DNA of 35,079 nt from Frigidibacter sp. ROC022. Its GTDB lineage: Bacteria > Pseudomonadota > Alphaproteobacteria > Rhodobacterales > Rhodobacteraceae. Both the position numbers and the translations under genes were made by a program. Position 1 is the stretch's first letter. Each line of letters starts with the position of its first letter. Of this stretch, positions 1 through 8,233 are shown piece after piece. The notes beneath the pieces were generated by a model, which was not told the DNA's origin, did no database searches, and saw only the letters and a list, made by a program, of their open reading frames with translations. The stretch covers positions 1 through 35,079 of the forward strand of contig NZ_JANQDU010000008.1 in NCBI RefSeq assembly GCF_024723735.1. Direction: 5' to 3'.

Positions 1-806
1 CGCGGGTGGCGGTTGATGTCCTTGTAGAGCAGGTAGCGGAACGGCTGGTCTCCGATCACTTCGCAGGCCTGCGGGCAGAAGGCGCGCAGCCACATGAAAT
101 CGCCGGGGCCGACCGTCACCCGGTCGGTATTCAGCAGATAGTCGCCCTGACCCTGCAGCACGTAGAGCCCGTGTTCCATGACATGGGTCTCGGCAAAGGG
201 GATCACCCCGCCGGGCAGGAAGGTGACGATATTGACCTGCATGTCATGCCGCAGGTCGTCATTCGGGACGAAGCGCGAGGTGGCCCAGCGGCCTTCGGTG
301 TCGGGCATCGGGTCGGGCGTCACCTCGGCATCCGAGGTGACGAAACTGTCGGGCCGCTCCAGCCCCGGCGCCGGTTCCCAGAGCTTGCGGATCCAGTGGA
401 AGCAGGCCGGTTCGGCGCCCTCGTTGCGGATCGTCCAGGACTCGCCCGGCGCCAGGAAGGCATAGCCCCCGGGGGCCAGCTGGTGACTCGTGCCGCCGAT
501 GCTCAGGGTCGGGGTGCCGTGGACCACGAAGACCACGCCTTCGGCGCCGGGATCGGGTTCCGGCATGCTGGAGCCGCCGCCGGGCGCCAGTTCGACGATC
601 AGCTGGGCGAAGGTCTCGGCAAAGCCCGAGAGCGGCCGGGCGATGATCCAGGCCCGGGTCCGCTCCCAGCCCGGAAGCTGCGAGGTCACGATATCGGTCA
701 TCACCGCTGCCGGGATCACCGCATAGGCGGTGGTGAACCGGGCCGGGGCATAGAGCCGTTGCGACTGGTCGGGCAATCCGCCCTTGGGGTAGTAATACCG
801 GTTCAT
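1..806 (-). CDS. allE: (S)-ureidoglycine aminohydrolase, bicupin (3' end outside window)
   Basis: The enzyme releases ammonia from (S)-ureidoglycine to give ureidoglycolate, late in allantoin breakdown. It is expected to be a cytosolic, Mn-dependent bicupin. The start is the ATG at 806, and 268 codons are visible before the window edge. The N-terminus reads MNRYYYPKGGLPDQSQRLY. The second cupin carries the ETHVMEHGLYVL motif with the E-x-H-x3-H metal ligands, followed by FCPQACEV with the expected Gln ligand. The visible end, YLLYKDINRH, resembles the C-terminus of E. coli AllE (about 261 aa), so only a short tail is probably missing. The start overlaps the stop of the upstream puuE-uraD gene by 4 bp (ATGA), implying translational coupling in one urate/allantoin operon. 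Family assignment is firm; the specific reaction is inferred from motif and context. Confidence 0.88.
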   Translation of the reverse strand, partial: MNRYYYPKGGLPDQSQRLYAPARFTTAYAVIPAAVMTDIVTSQLPGWERTRAWIIARPLSGFAETFAQLIVELAPGGGSSMPEPDPGAEGVVFVVHGTPTLSIGGTSHQLAPGGYAFLAPGESWTIRNEGAEPACFHWIRKLWEPAPGLERPDSFVTSDAEVTPDPMPDTEGRWATSRFVPNDDLRHDMQVNIVTFLPGGVIPFAETHVMEHGLYVLQGQGDYLLNTDRVTVGPGDFMWLRAFCPQACEVIGDQPFRYLLYKDINRHP

Positions 807-2224
807 GGCAGCAGGGCCTTCAGGCGGTGCCAGGCGATCCGCTCGACCTGGGTGCAGGCTTCGTTGAATTCGGTGGCCGGGTCCTGGGACAGGCGCCGCC
901 GGAAGGCTTCCAGGATGCCGGCCTTGTCATGGTCGCGCACCGCGATGATGAAGGGAAAACCGAAGCGCTCGACATAGGCGGTGTTGAGCGCGGTGAACTG
1001 GCTGCGTTCCTCGTCGGTCAGGACGTCGAGCCCGGCCGAAGCCTGTTCCGACGTGCTTTCGGCGGTCAGTTTCCTGGCCGCCGCCAGTTTCCCCGCCAGG
1101 TCGGGATGCGCGGTCAGAACGCCCAGACGTTCCTGGTCGGAGGCGCTGCGGAAGACCCGCACCATGGCGTTCCACAGCCCCTGCGCCCGGTCATGCGCGG
1201 GGCCCAGCTCCAGCGCCCAGGCGCGTTCGGCGACCCAGGGGGAATGTTCGAAAATGCCACCGTAGCTGCGGACGAACTCGACCTTCTTCAGGGTCGAAGG
1301 ACGGATTCGTGCAACCGGCGGATGTTCGGCGGCCCAGTGCCGGGCGATCTCGATCCGCCGCGCGAACCAGACGTCGCCGCAGGCCTGGGCATGGTCGAGA
1401 AAGCGGATCAGCCCGGCGATCCTGGCCGGCCGGCCGATCAGCCGGCAGTGCAGGCCGACCGACATCATCGCCGCCCGCCCCTCGGCGCCCTCGGCGCGCA
1501 GCACCTCGAGCGCGTCGATCAGGTAGTCGCCGAACTGCCGCCCGGTGATATAGCCCGGCGCGGTGGCAAAGCGCATGTCGTTGGCTTCCAGCGTATAGGG
1601 GATCACCAGCTGGTCGCGGTCGCCGAACCGGGCCCAGTAGGGCAGATCGTCGTCATAGGTGTCCGAGACATAGTCGAACCCACCCTCTTCGGCGACGAGC
1701 CGGACCGTGTTGGCCGAGCAGCGCCCGGTGTACCAGCCGGTCGGCCGCTCTCCCGTCACCTCGGCATGCAGGCGGATCGCCTCGGCGATGGCGGCGCGCT
1801 CCTCGGCCTCGGGCATGTCCTTGTGCTCGACCCATTTCAACCCGTGGCTGGCGATCTCCCAGCCCGCCGACTGCATCGCCGCCACCTGCTCGGGCGAGCG
1901 GGCCAGGGCCGAGGCGACGCCATAGATCGTTACCGGCAGGTCGCGCCCGGTGAACAGCCGGTGCAGGCGCCAGAATCCGGCCCGGGCGCCGTAGTCGTAA
2001 ATCGATTCCATGTTCCAGTGCCGCTGTCCCGGCCAGGGCGCGGCGCCGGCGATGTCGGAGAGGAAGGCTTCCGAGGCCGCATCGCCATGCAGCACCGAAT
2101 TCTCGCCGCCCTCCTCGTAGTTCAGCACCAGCGAGACCGCCACCCTGGCGCCGCCGGGCCAGCGGGCGTCGGGCCGGTCCGGGCCATATCCGATCATGTC
2201 GCGGGGGTAGCGGGGAGCGTTCAT
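803..2224 (-). CDS. puuE: PuuE allantoinase fused to OHCU decarboxylase (UraD domain)
   Basis: This is a bifunctional purine-catabolism protein of 473 aa. Residues about 1-300 form a polysaccharide-deacetylase-fold allantoinase of the PuuE type, with VSLVLNYEEGGENS near the N-terminus and EIASHGLKWVEH around 124-134. Residues about 310-473 form 2-oxo-4-hydroxy-4-carboxy-5-ureidoimidazoline decarboxylase, with FEHSPWVAERAW holding the likely catalytic His327, then AHPDLAGK and FGFPFIIAVR. UraD makes S-allantoin and PuuE opens its ring to allantoate, so consecutive activities are joined, in reverse order along the chain. The ATG at 2224 was chosen because homology begins there (MNAPRYPRDMIGYG); the longer upstream extension is low-complexity and would invade the divergent promoter region. 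It is divergent from uraH-puuD and coupled by ATGA overlap to the ureidoglycine aminohydrolase gene. Confidence 0.9.
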   Translation of the reverse strand: MNAPRYPRDMIGYGPDRPDARWPGGARVAVSLVLNYEEGGENSVLHGDAASEAFLSDIAGAAPWPGQRHWNMESIYDYGARAGFWRLHRLFTGRDLPVTIYGVASALARSPEQVAAMQSAGWEIASHGLKWVEHKDMPEAEERAAIAEAIRLHAEVTGERPTGWYTGRCSANTVRLVAEEGGFDYVSDTYDDDLPYWARFGDRDQLVIPYTLEANDMRFATAPGYITGRQFGDYLIDALEVLRAEGAEGRAAMMSVGLHCRLIGRPARIAGLIRFLDHAQACGDVWFARRIEIARHWAAEHPPVARIRPSTLKKVEFVRSYGGIFEHSPWVAERAWALELGPAHDRAQGLWNAMVRVFRSASDQERLGVLTAHPDLAGKLAAARKLTAESTSEQASAGLDVLTDEERSQFTALNTAYVERFGFPFIIAVRDHDKAGILEAFRRRLSQDPATEFNEACTQVERIAWHRLKALLP

Positions 2225-2342
2225 GCGGGGCCTCGAATTTCTTGCGCGCTCTTGGTAGGGGCAGCGGGGCCGGCTTGTCCAGAGGTCGCGGGGCTTGCGC
2301 GGGCCGGTGCTTTGGGAGAAGCCTTGAGGAATGGAGGATGCG

Positions 2343-2690
2343 ATGAGCGGATATCTGACGACCCATGTTCTGGACACCGCGCGAGGGTGTCCGGCCAGCG
2401 GGCTGCGCATCGCGCTGGCCCGGGTCGAGACCGGAGGCCGTGAGTGGCTGGCCGAGATGGTCACCAATGATGACGGTCGCACCGATGGCGCCATCCTTCC
2501 GGAAAACCGTTTCAAGCCAGGCAGCTACGAACTTGTCTTCCATGCCGGCGACTATCTGCGCGCGACCGGCCAGGTCACGGGCCCGCTGTTTCTGGACGAG
2601 GTGCCGATCCGCTTCGGTATGGAGAAGGGCCATTACCACGTGCCGCTCCTGCTCTCGCCCTACGGCTATTCGACCTATCGAGGGAGTTGA
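2343..2690 (+). CDS. uraH: 5-hydroxyisourate hydrolase (transthyretin-like)
   Basis: The enzyme hydrolyses 5-hydroxyisourate, the product of urate oxidase, to OHCU. The protein is 115 aa, the usual size. It begins MSGYLTTHVLDTARGCPA, which has the conserved active-site His, and ends with the family signature YRGS preceded by YHVPLLLSPYGYST. The start at 2343 was preferred over the ATG at 2331 because GGAGG at 2333-2337 lies 5 nt upstream and the protein then begins at the conserved strand. puuD starts 3 nt after the stop, so the two form an operon. The 118-bp gap to the divergent puuE-uraD gene should hold both promoters, but I see no clear hexamers or operator there. Confidence 0.95.
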   Translation: MSGYLTTHVLDTARGCPASGLRIALARVETGGREWLAEMVTNDDGRTDGAILPENRFKPGSYELVFHAGDYLRATGQVTGPLFLDEVPIRFGMEKGHYHVPLLLSPYGYSTYRGS

Positions 2691-2693
2691 GCG

Positions 2694-3917
2694 ATGGACT
2701 GGGCTATTCTTCTCTCCTGGGTGGAATTCGCGGTGCGCTGGACGCATGTCATCACCGCGATCGCCTGGATCGGCTCGTCGTTCTATTTCATCGCGCTGGA
2801 CCTCGGGCTGCACCGCGACCGCAACCTGGCGAGCGGCGCCGATGGCGAGGAATGGCAGGTGCATGGCGGCGGTTTTTACCATGTGCAGAAATACCTGGTG
2901 GCGCCGGATGCCATGCCCGACGACCTGATCTGGTTCAAATGGGAGAGCTATTCGACCTGGCTGAGTGGCTTTGCCATGCTGATCCTGGTCTACTACCTGG
3001 GCGCCGATCTCTATCTGGTCGATCCCGCGGTGCTCGATCTGAAGGTCTGGCAGGCGGTGCTGATCTCGCTGGCTTCGCTGGGCTTCGGCTGGATCGCCTA
3101 TGACCTGATCTGCAAGAGCCGCTTCGGCCAGGCCGACACGCGGCTGATGCTGGGGCTCTACGTGATCCTGGTGGCGATGGCCTGGGGTTATACGCAGGTG
3201 TTCTCGGGCCGCGCCGCGCTGATCCATCTGGGCGCCTTCACCGCCTCGATCATGACCGCGAACGTGTTATTCGTCATCATGCCGAACCAGCGGATCGTGG
3301 TGGCCGACCTGAAGGCGGGGCGCAAGCCCGATCCGAAATACGGCAAGATCGCCAAGCAGCGCTCGACCCACAACAACTACCTGACGCTGCCGGTCATCTT
3401 CCTGATGCTCTCGACCCATTTTCCGCTGGCCTTCGCCAGCCAGTACAACTGGCTGATCGCGTCTCTGGTCTTCCTGATGGGGGTGACGATCCGGCACTGG
3501 TTCAACACCCATCACGCGCGCAAGGGCAATCCGCACTGGACCTGGGCGGCAACGGCGATCCTGTTCATCATCATCGCCTGGCTGTCGTCGATCGGCATCG
3601 ACGAACCGGCGGAGGAAGAGACGGCGATGACCCCGGCCGAGCAGCGCTTTGCCAGTGCCGAGGGGTTCTCGGAGGTGCATGACATCGTGCTGGGGCGCTG
3701 TTCGATGTGCCATGCCGCCGAACCGTTCTGGGACGGGATTCTCTGGGCCCCGAAAGGGGTGCGGCTGGATACCGAGGCGGATATCGCCCGGCAGGCCCGG
3801 CTGATCTACCTGCAGGCCGGGGTCACCCATGCGATGCCGCCGGCCAATGTCTCCTATATCGAGCCGGAAGAGCGCGCCAAGATCCGCGCCTGGTATCGCG
3901 CCGCGACCGGAAGCTGA
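2694..3917 (+). CDS. puuD: Membrane urate oxidase (urate hydroxylase) PuuD with cytochrome c domain
   Basis: PuuD oxidises urate to 5-hydroxyisourate in the inner membrane, replacing the soluble uricase. The protein is 407 aa. Residues about 1-300 contain several hydrophobic helices with conserved His and Trp (WTHVITAIAWIGSSFYF near the start, RQ..STHNNYLTLPVIFLM around 222-239, RHWFNTHHARKGNPHW around 267-282). The C-terminal cytochrome c domain has the haem-binding CSMCH motif at 336-340 and a probable axial Met in HAMPPANVSY at about 381. An AGGGAG ribosome binding site lies in the 3' end of uraH. Together with uraH and uraD this makes a complete urate-to-allantoin route. Electrons would pass through the c-type haem to the respiratory chain; this is family knowledge, not seen here. 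Confidence 0.93.
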   Translation: MDWAILLSWVEFAVRWTHVITAIAWIGSSFYFIALDLGLHRDRNLASGADGEEWQVHGGGFYHVQKYLVAPDAMPDDLIWFKWESYSTWLSGFAMLILVYYLGADLYLVDPAVLDLKVWQAVLISLASLGFGWIAYDLICKSRFGQADTRLMLGLYVILVAMAWGYTQVFSGRAALIHLGAFTASIMTANVLFVIMPNQRIVVADLKAGRKPDPKYGKIAKQRSTHNNYLTLPVIFLMLSTHFPLAFASQYNWLIASLVFLMGVTIRHWFNTHHARKGNPHWTWAATAILFIIIAWLSSIGIDEPAEEETAMTPAEQRFASAEGFSEVHDIVLGRCSMCHAAEPFWDGILWAPKGVRLDTEADIARQARLIYLQAGVTHAMPPANVSYIEPEERAKIRAWYRAATGS

Positions 3918-3936
3918 GCCGATCCGCGCCCGTCTT

Positions 3937-3966
3937 CGGGTCCGAAATACTCCCGCCGGAGGCTCC
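3937..3966. repeat. 30-bp intergenic repeat, copy 1
   Basis: This segment matches the reverse complement of 15813-15842 at 28 of 30 positions, including a perfect 22-bp core (3945-3966). Read on the minus strand it contains CCTCCGGCGGGAGTATTT and lies 24 bp downstream of the galM stop, between the convergent puuD and galM genes. The CTCC/GGAG part can form a short stem followed by ATTT, so a role in 3'-end formation is possible but unproven. Confidence 0.75.
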
Positions 3967-3990
3967 GGCAGCGGCTATCCGTGCCCGGCG

Positions 3991-4971
3991 TCAGCGGCTG
4001 AAGCTCCACCGGGTTTCCTGGCGCGACACGGCGCCGGGGGTCAGGACGTTCTGCGGGAACTCCGGCTGATGCGGGAAATCGGGCCAGAACTGGGGTTCCA
4101 GCGCCAGCCCTGCGAAGGGGCCGTAGGGCTGCCCGTCCAGCCCGGCGAAGGGGGCGGTGTCGGCGCCGGCGGCGTCATAGACCTGAAGCCCCGGTTCGGT
4201 CGTGCTCAGGGTCATGGTCAGCCCGACCGGTCCTTCCAGCCGCGCGGCGAAGGCGCGGGGGCGGCGGGAGTCGGCGAGACAGTAGTTGTGATCATACCGC
4301 GTCCCGGCCTCGGGACCGATGACGCGGCCGCGGCGGAAATCGTGGACCGAGCCTTCCACCCGCGGGCAGGCCCCGGTCGGGATCAGCGCCCGGTCGACCT
4401 CGGTCCAGCGCTCGGCGGGGATGGTCAGGCGATGGCCCGTGAGGTCCGGGCCGGGGCCGAGCCGCCAGTAGCCGTGCTGTGCCGGGCCGACCGGGCAGGG
4501 CGAGTCGGTGCGCGAGCACAGCACCAGTTCCAGCGCTCCCGGACCGGCGATGCGATAGGTGGCTTCATGGCTTTGCGGGCCGGGCCAGCCTTCGACCCCG
4601 TCGGGCAGGTCGAGCCGCAGGGTCACGAAATCGCGGCCCCGGTCCGTGACCGACCAGAGCCGGCCATGCATTCCCTTCGGTCCGCCGTGCAGCGTGTTCG
4701 GGCCCTGGTTGGCGACGAGCCTTGCGCCACCCGGCAGGGCGGCCCCGGCGATCCGGTTCGCCACCGGCCCGACGATGGCGCCGTGATAGGCCATCGGCCC
4801 CTCGTAGGCGGCCAGGTCCTCGGAGCCGAGAGTCAGCGGAAACGCCACTCCCGCCAGCCGGACATCGCGCAGGATCGCTCCGAGGGTCAGCACCCTGGCG
4901 GTCAGGCTGCCGTCGGAGAGGGTGATCTCCTCGACCGTGCGCCCGTCCGACAGGGTGCCGAAGGTCTTCAC
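3991..4971 (-). CDS. galM: Aldose 1-epimerase (mutarotase) family
   Basis: The enzyme interconverts alpha and beta anomers of a free hexose, supplying the anomer used by the sugar dehydrogenase. The protein is 326 aa, typical for the family. Catalytic-site motifs are NTLHGGPKG (His at about 95), QHGYWRL (His at about 166) and a Glu near the C-terminus in ALEPQFWPDFPHQPEFP. The start is a GTG at 4971 whose GTGA overlaps the stop of the upstream SMP-30 gene; this start gives [10 protein letters not shown], the expected first strand, and extending further upstream would add unrelated residues. It is the last gene of the minus-strand sugar operon running from 8114 to 3991. The sugar is not determined by sequence; galactose is suggested by the dgoK/dgoA neighbours. 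Confidence 0.88.
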   Translation of the reverse strand: MKTFGTLSDGRTVEEITLSDGSLTARVLTLGAILRDVRLAGVAFPLTLGSEDLAAYEGPMAYHGAIVGPVANRIAGAALPGGARLVANQGPNTLHGGPKGMHGRLWSVTDRGRDFVTLRLDLPDGVEGWPGPQSHEATYRIAGPGALELVLCSRTDSPCPVGPAQHGYWRLGPGPDLTGHRLTIPAERWTEVDRALIPTGACPRVEGSVHDFRRGRVIGPEAGTRYDHNYCLADSRRPRAFAARLEGPVGLTMTLSTTEPGLQVYDAAGADTAPFAGLDGQPYGPFAGLALEPQFWPDFPHQPEFPQNVLTPGAVSRQETRWSFSR

Positions 4972-5825
4972 AGCACGACCCGGTGTTCCGGCTGGCCGGG
5001 ACCGAGACCTTCGACCTGGAAGGTCTGGCCCTGCGGGTCGTCGTCGGCGGGCGTTTCCGGCGCGACATCCTGCGCCGCCGAGGTGCAGAAAAGCGTGCGC
5101 AGATCGGGGCCGCCGAAGGCCGGGCAGGTGGTCTGCACCGCCGGCAGATCGATGGCGCGCAGGAAGCTCCCGTCCCGATCGTATTCCGCGACCCGCGACG
5201 CGCCCCATTGCGCGTTCCAGAAATGCCCCGCCGCGTCGAACACGGCGCCATCGGGCGACAGGTCCTCGGCCGTCATGTCGATGAAGACCTCGGGCTGGCC
5301 GACCGGCCAGCCATCGGCGTCCAGCGCCTGCCGCATGACCTTCTGCTGCGTGGTGCAGGCCCAGCAGACCGACCGGCCGCCGGGCGGGAAGGAGATTGCA
5401 TTGGGAATGCTGATCCCCTCGACCAGCCGCCGCAACTCGCCCCGGTAATAGCGCCAGATCGCGCCCAGTCCCGGTTCGGCCTGCTTGCCCATGGTGCCGA
5501 TCCAGAACCCGCCCTGCGGGTCGGCGCGGCCGTCGTTCGAGCGGGTCCGGGGGTCATCCGCTTCCAGCGGCACCAGAACCTCGGCGCCGCCATTCAGATC
5601 GACCCGCGACAGGGCGGTCTCCGAGGCGACCAGCAGCGTATCGCGATCGACCCAGCCGGCGGCGGTGACGATCTCGGGGAAGCTGCGGGTCCGGGTCTGG
5701 CCGCCGGACCGGACCAGCATCTGCCGGTTGTTGATGTCGAACCAGAACAGCTCGCCGCGCTCGGGGTGCCAGAGCGGGCCTTCGCCCAGGCTGCATCGTG
5801 TGGCGTCGAACAGGGTCGGGGTCAT
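4968..5825 (-). CDS. SMP-30/gluconolactonase-family sugar lactonase
   Basis: This is a six-bladed beta-propeller lactonase of 285 aa that would open the aldonolactone made by the SDR dehydrogenase. The N-terminal metal-binding motif [20 protein letters not shown] is present with its Glu. [18 protein letters not shown] is the conserved Asn/Asp ligand region. The later propeller motifs appear as [10 protein letters not shown] (usual form PNGIAFSPDG) and [18 protein letters not shown]. The start at 5825 overlaps the dgoA stop by 4 bp, and its own stop overlaps the GTG start of galM. Context (dgoA, dgoK, SDR) points to a galactonolactonase or a related aldonolactonase, but the family has broad substrates. 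Confidence 0.9.
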   Translation of the reverse strand: MTPTLFDATRCSLGEGPLWHPERGELFWFDINNRQMLVRSGGQTRTRSFPEIVTAAGWVDRDTLLVASETALSRVDLNGGAEVLVPLEADDPRTRSNDGRADPQGGFWIGTMGKQAEPGLGAIWRYYRGELRRLVEGISIPNAISFPPGGRSVCWACTTQQKVMRQALDADGWPVGQPEVFIDMTAEDLSPDGAVFDAAGHFWNAQWGASRVAEYDRDGSFLRAIDLPAVQTTCPAFGGPDLRTLFCTSAAQDVAPETPADDDPQGQTFQVEGLGPGQPEHRVVL

Positions 5826-6427
5826 GCCGATACCTCGTCATAGGCGGCCACGGTGGCGCGGGCGCGGGTGGCGATCTCGGGCACCGAAAGCCCGGGTTTG
5901 TAAAGCGACGAGCCGAGGCCGAAGCCCGCCGCGCCGGCGGCGATCCAGCTGGCGAAGCTGTCCGGGCCGACGCCGCCGACGGCATAGACCGGCGTGCCCT
6001 TCGGCAGCACGGCCAGGATCGCCTTCAGTCCCTCGGTGCCCATCAGCATCGCCGGAAAGGCCTTCAGCCCGTCGGCCCCGGCCGCCAGGGCGGCGAAGCA
6101 TTCGGTCGGGGTCATCACGCCGGGAAAGCTGGCCATCAGCGCCGCCTTGGTGGCGTGGATCACTTCCGGGTTGCAGTTCGGCGAAACGACCAGCCGGCCG
6201 CCGGCATCGTGCACCCAGTTGACCTCTTCCACCGTCAGAACCGTGCCGGCGCCGATCTGCGCCACCTCGCCGAATTCGCGGGCCATGGCCGAGATCGAGA
6301 CATAGGGGTCGGGCGAGTTCAGCGGCACCTCGATCCGGGTGATCCCGGCCTCGATCAGTGCCTCGGCCACCGGCAGGGCCTCGTCCGGGGTCAGTCCGCG
6401 CAGGATGGCGATCAGGGGTCGGCTCAT
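5822..6427 (-). CDS. dgoA: 2-dehydro-3-deoxy-6-phosphogalactonate aldolase
   Basis: This class I aldolase splits KDPGal into pyruvate and glyceraldehyde 3-phosphate. The protein is 201 aa, the normal length of the KDPG/KDPGal aldolase family. It has [20 protein letters not shown] at the start, [10 protein letters not shown] with the catalytic Glu (E33), GAGTVLT, and GLKAFPA with the Schiff-base Lys (K122). The ILRG.TPDEA / PLNSP form is that of DgoA rather than Eda. The ATG at 6427 overlaps the dgoK stop (ATGA). It acts directly after DgoK in the pathway, in agreement with gene order. Confidence 0.92.
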   Translation of the reverse strand: MSRPLIAILRGLTPDEALPVAEALIEAGITRIEVPLNSPDPYVSISAMAREFGEVAQIGAGTVLTVEEVNWVHDAGGRLVVSPNCNPEVIHATKAALMASFPGVMTPTECFAALAAGADGLKAFPAMLMGTEGLKAILAVLPKGTPVYAVGGVGPDSFASWIAAGAAGFGLGSSLYKPGLSVPEIATRARATVAAYDEVSA

Positions 6428-7338
6428 GTCGTGGTCTCCGTGTTGCGGGCGGCGGTCAGACCGGCCAGCACCAGTTGCGTTGCGTCGAGCGTTTCGGCGG
6501 TGATGCCCTGCACCGCCAGCGCGCGGGCATAGAGCGCCGAGAGCGCCGGTGCCCCGACCAGCACCACCGCGCGGCCCAGCCACCAGGGCTTGGTGGCTGC
6601 CAGTTCGGCGCCGATCAGCAGGCCCGAGAGCCGGCCCCGCGCGGTGGCGGCGGACTGTCCCTGTGTCAGGTCGGCGGCGCGGATCGCGAAGAGCCGTGCG
6701 GCCAGGCTCTCCGGGCGCGACAGGGTGTCGGAGACGGCTTCGTCGAAGGCGGCATCGTCGAAGGCGGCCGGATCGGCGCCCAGGGAGTGGCGCAGCACGC
6801 TCTGTTTCGACAGCAGGGCGAAGAGCTCGCCCGTCATCGCGGTCTGGAAGCTGGTCACCTCGCCGGCCGAAAGCGCGGCCCATTTGGTATGGGTGCCGGG
6901 CAGGCAGGCCACGCCGTCGAACCCGGGGCGCAGGTGCAGGAGGCCCGCGAGTTGGGTTTCCTCGCCCCGCATCACGTCGGGGCCGGGCCTGGTCTGCGAC
7001 AGACCGGGCACGATCCGCACCGCGATGCGCGGGTCGCGGCAGGGGGCGGGGGTCAGCGGCGGGCCGACCGGGGTGCAGGGCAGGGCGCGATAGGCGGCCT
7101 CGGTCCAGCCCTGCCGGGCGCCGACCATGCCGCAGGCCAGGACCGGCACCGGCGCACCGTCGCGCGGACCGAGCCAGGGATCGATCAGCGCCAGCAGCGC
7201 GGTCTCGAAGGCTTCCGGCGCCAAGCCGCCCATGCCGTCGCCGGATTGCGCCTCGGCCAGCACCGTGCCATCCGCTGCCATCGCCCAGGCACGCAGGGTC
7301 GAAGTGCCCCAGTCGAGTCCGATCCAGTCCGGTCGCAT
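6424..7338 (-). CDS. dgoK: 2-dehydro-3-deoxygalactonokinase
   Basis: The kinase phosphorylates KDGal to KDPGal, the substrate of DgoA. The protein is 304 aa. [13 protein letters not shown] near the start is the phosphate-binding strand-turn of the sugar-kinase/ASKHA fold. [31 protein letters not shown] and [11 protein letters not shown] are blocks shared with E. coli DgoK. I chose the ATG at 7338 because it gives the same N-terminal length as E. coli DgoK and has GAGGG 8 nt upstream. The alternative ATG at 7353 adds five residues and would overlap the SDR stop as ATGA, as at other joints in this operon, so it is not excluded. Confidence 0.9.
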   Translation of the reverse strand: MRPDWIGLDWGTSTLRAWAMAADGTVLAEAQSGDGMGGLAPEAFETALLALIDPWLGPRDGAPVPVLACGMVGARQGWTEAAYRALPCTPVGPPLTPAPCRDPRIAVRIVPGLSQTRPGPDVMRGEETQLAGLLHLRPGFDGVACLPGTHTKWAALSAGEVTSFQTAMTGELFALLSKQSVLRHSLGADPAAFDDAAFDEAVSDTLSRPESLAARLFAIRAADLTQGQSAATARGRLSGLLIGAELAATKPWWLGRAVVLVGAPALSALYARALAVQGITAETLDATQLVLAGLTAARNTETTT

Positions 7339-7349
7339 CCTGTCTGCCC

Positions 7350-8114
7350 TCATCCCGAAACCACCACGCCGCCGTCCACGGCCAGCGCCTGCCCGGTGAC
7401 CATGGCGCTGGCGTCCGAGGCCAGGAACAGGACCGGGTCGATCATGTCCTCCGGGGCCATGTGGCGCTTCAGGCATTGCTTCTTGAGAAAGTCTTCCAGC
7501 GTCTCGGGCGTCGCCCAGAGCTCGACCTGACGCTCGGTCAGGACCCAGCCGGGCAGCACCGCGTTGACCCGTATGCTGTCCGGGCCGAATTGCCGCGCCA
7601 TGCCGCGTGTCAGGGCGGTGATCCCGGCTTTCGACGCCGTGTAGGCCGGGTAGTCGCCCATCCCCATCACATAGGAGATCGATGAGAAATTGACGATTCG
7701 TCCACCGCCCGCCGCGATCATGCCGGGGATCACCGCCTGGCTGGCAAAGAACACATGGTCGAGATTGCGCGCCATCATCTTGCGCCAGTAGTCGGGCGTG
7801 ACCTCCAGCGTGTCGTGGCGCTCGTCATAGGCGGCCAGATTGACCAGAACGGTGATCGGGCCATGCGCCCCGGCCGCCTGTTCCAGCACCTGATGCAGGG
7901 CGGCGGTCTCGGTGACATTGCAGGGCAGCGACAGGGGGCGATTGCCATGCTCGGCCTCGATCCGGTCGCAGAGCTCGCGGCCGTCCTTGAGATCGCAGAA
8001 GGCGACCCTGGCACCCTGGGCCGCGAAGCCCCTGGTGATCGCGGCGCCGATGCCCGAGGCCCCTCCGGTGATGAAGACCGATCTGTCCTTCAGGTCTGGA
8101 AATCGTGCCTGCAT
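7350..8114 (-). CDS. SDR-family aldose 1-dehydrogenase (XylB-like)
   Basis: This is a 254-aa short-chain dehydrogenase with the cofactor motif TGGASGIG (16-23), SSISY with the catalytic Ser (about 144-145) and Y158-x3-K162 in YTASK. The usual NNAG is NLAA (92-95). The text [22 protein letters not shown] and the [19 protein letters not shown] block resemble the Caulobacter xylose dehydrogenase XylB group of aldose dehydrogenases. First in a minus-strand operon with lactonase, KDGal kinase, KDPGal aldolase and mutarotase, it most likely oxidises D-galactose or a related sugar to the lactone. The sugar is inferred from context. GGGGAG lies just upstream of the ATG. No transporter, dehydratase or regulator gene is present beside it. 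Confidence 0.85.
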   Translation of the reverse strand: MQARFPDLKDRSVFITGGASGIGAAITRGFAAQGARVAFCDLKDGRELCDRIEAEHGNRPLSLPCNVTETAALHQVLEQAAGAHGPITVLVNLAAYDERHDTLEVTPDYWRKMMARNLDHVFFASQAVIPGMIAAGGGRIVNFSSISYVMGMGDYPAYTASKAGITALTRGMARQFGPDSIRVNAVLPGWVLTERQVELWATPETLEDFLKKQCLKRHMAPEDMIDPVLFLASDASAMVTGQALAVDGGVVVSG

Positions 8115-8129
8115 GGTTCTCCCCGCCCG

Positions 8130-8153
8130 TTGCGCCCGCCGGTGATAGCGCAA
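8130..8153. promoter_or_regulatory. Inverted repeat upstream of the sugar operon (candidate operator)
   Basis: TTGCGC at 8130-8135 and GCGCAA at 8148-8153 form a 6-bp inverted repeat with a 12-nt spacer, 16-39 bp upstream of the SDR start codon. The position suits a repressor site near the transcription start of the sugar operon. No regulator gene is adjacent and short GC-rich repeats arise by chance, so this is tentative. Confidence 0.3.
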
Positions 8154-8233
8154 GCCTTGCCTCAGGGGAAAGGGCAGAGTGGTCGGGAAAGCGTCCCGCC
8201 CGCGCCGTTTGCCCGGCACGGGCGGATCGGGTG

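Noticed and set aside
827-2443. Long plus-strand open frame opposite puuE-uraD
   Set aside because: It is rich in Arg, Gly, Pro and His with no recognisable domain and lies antisense to a gene with clear enzyme motifs; such frames are common in GC-rich DNA.
1653-3227. 524-codon minus-strand open frame across uraH and puuD
   Set aside because: It covers uraH, the start of puuD and part of puuE in the wrong frames; composition is low-complexity and no motif is seen.
3829-5448. Plus-strand frame over galM and the lactonase
   Set aside because: Antisense shadow of two recognised genes; no ribosome-binding site or domain.
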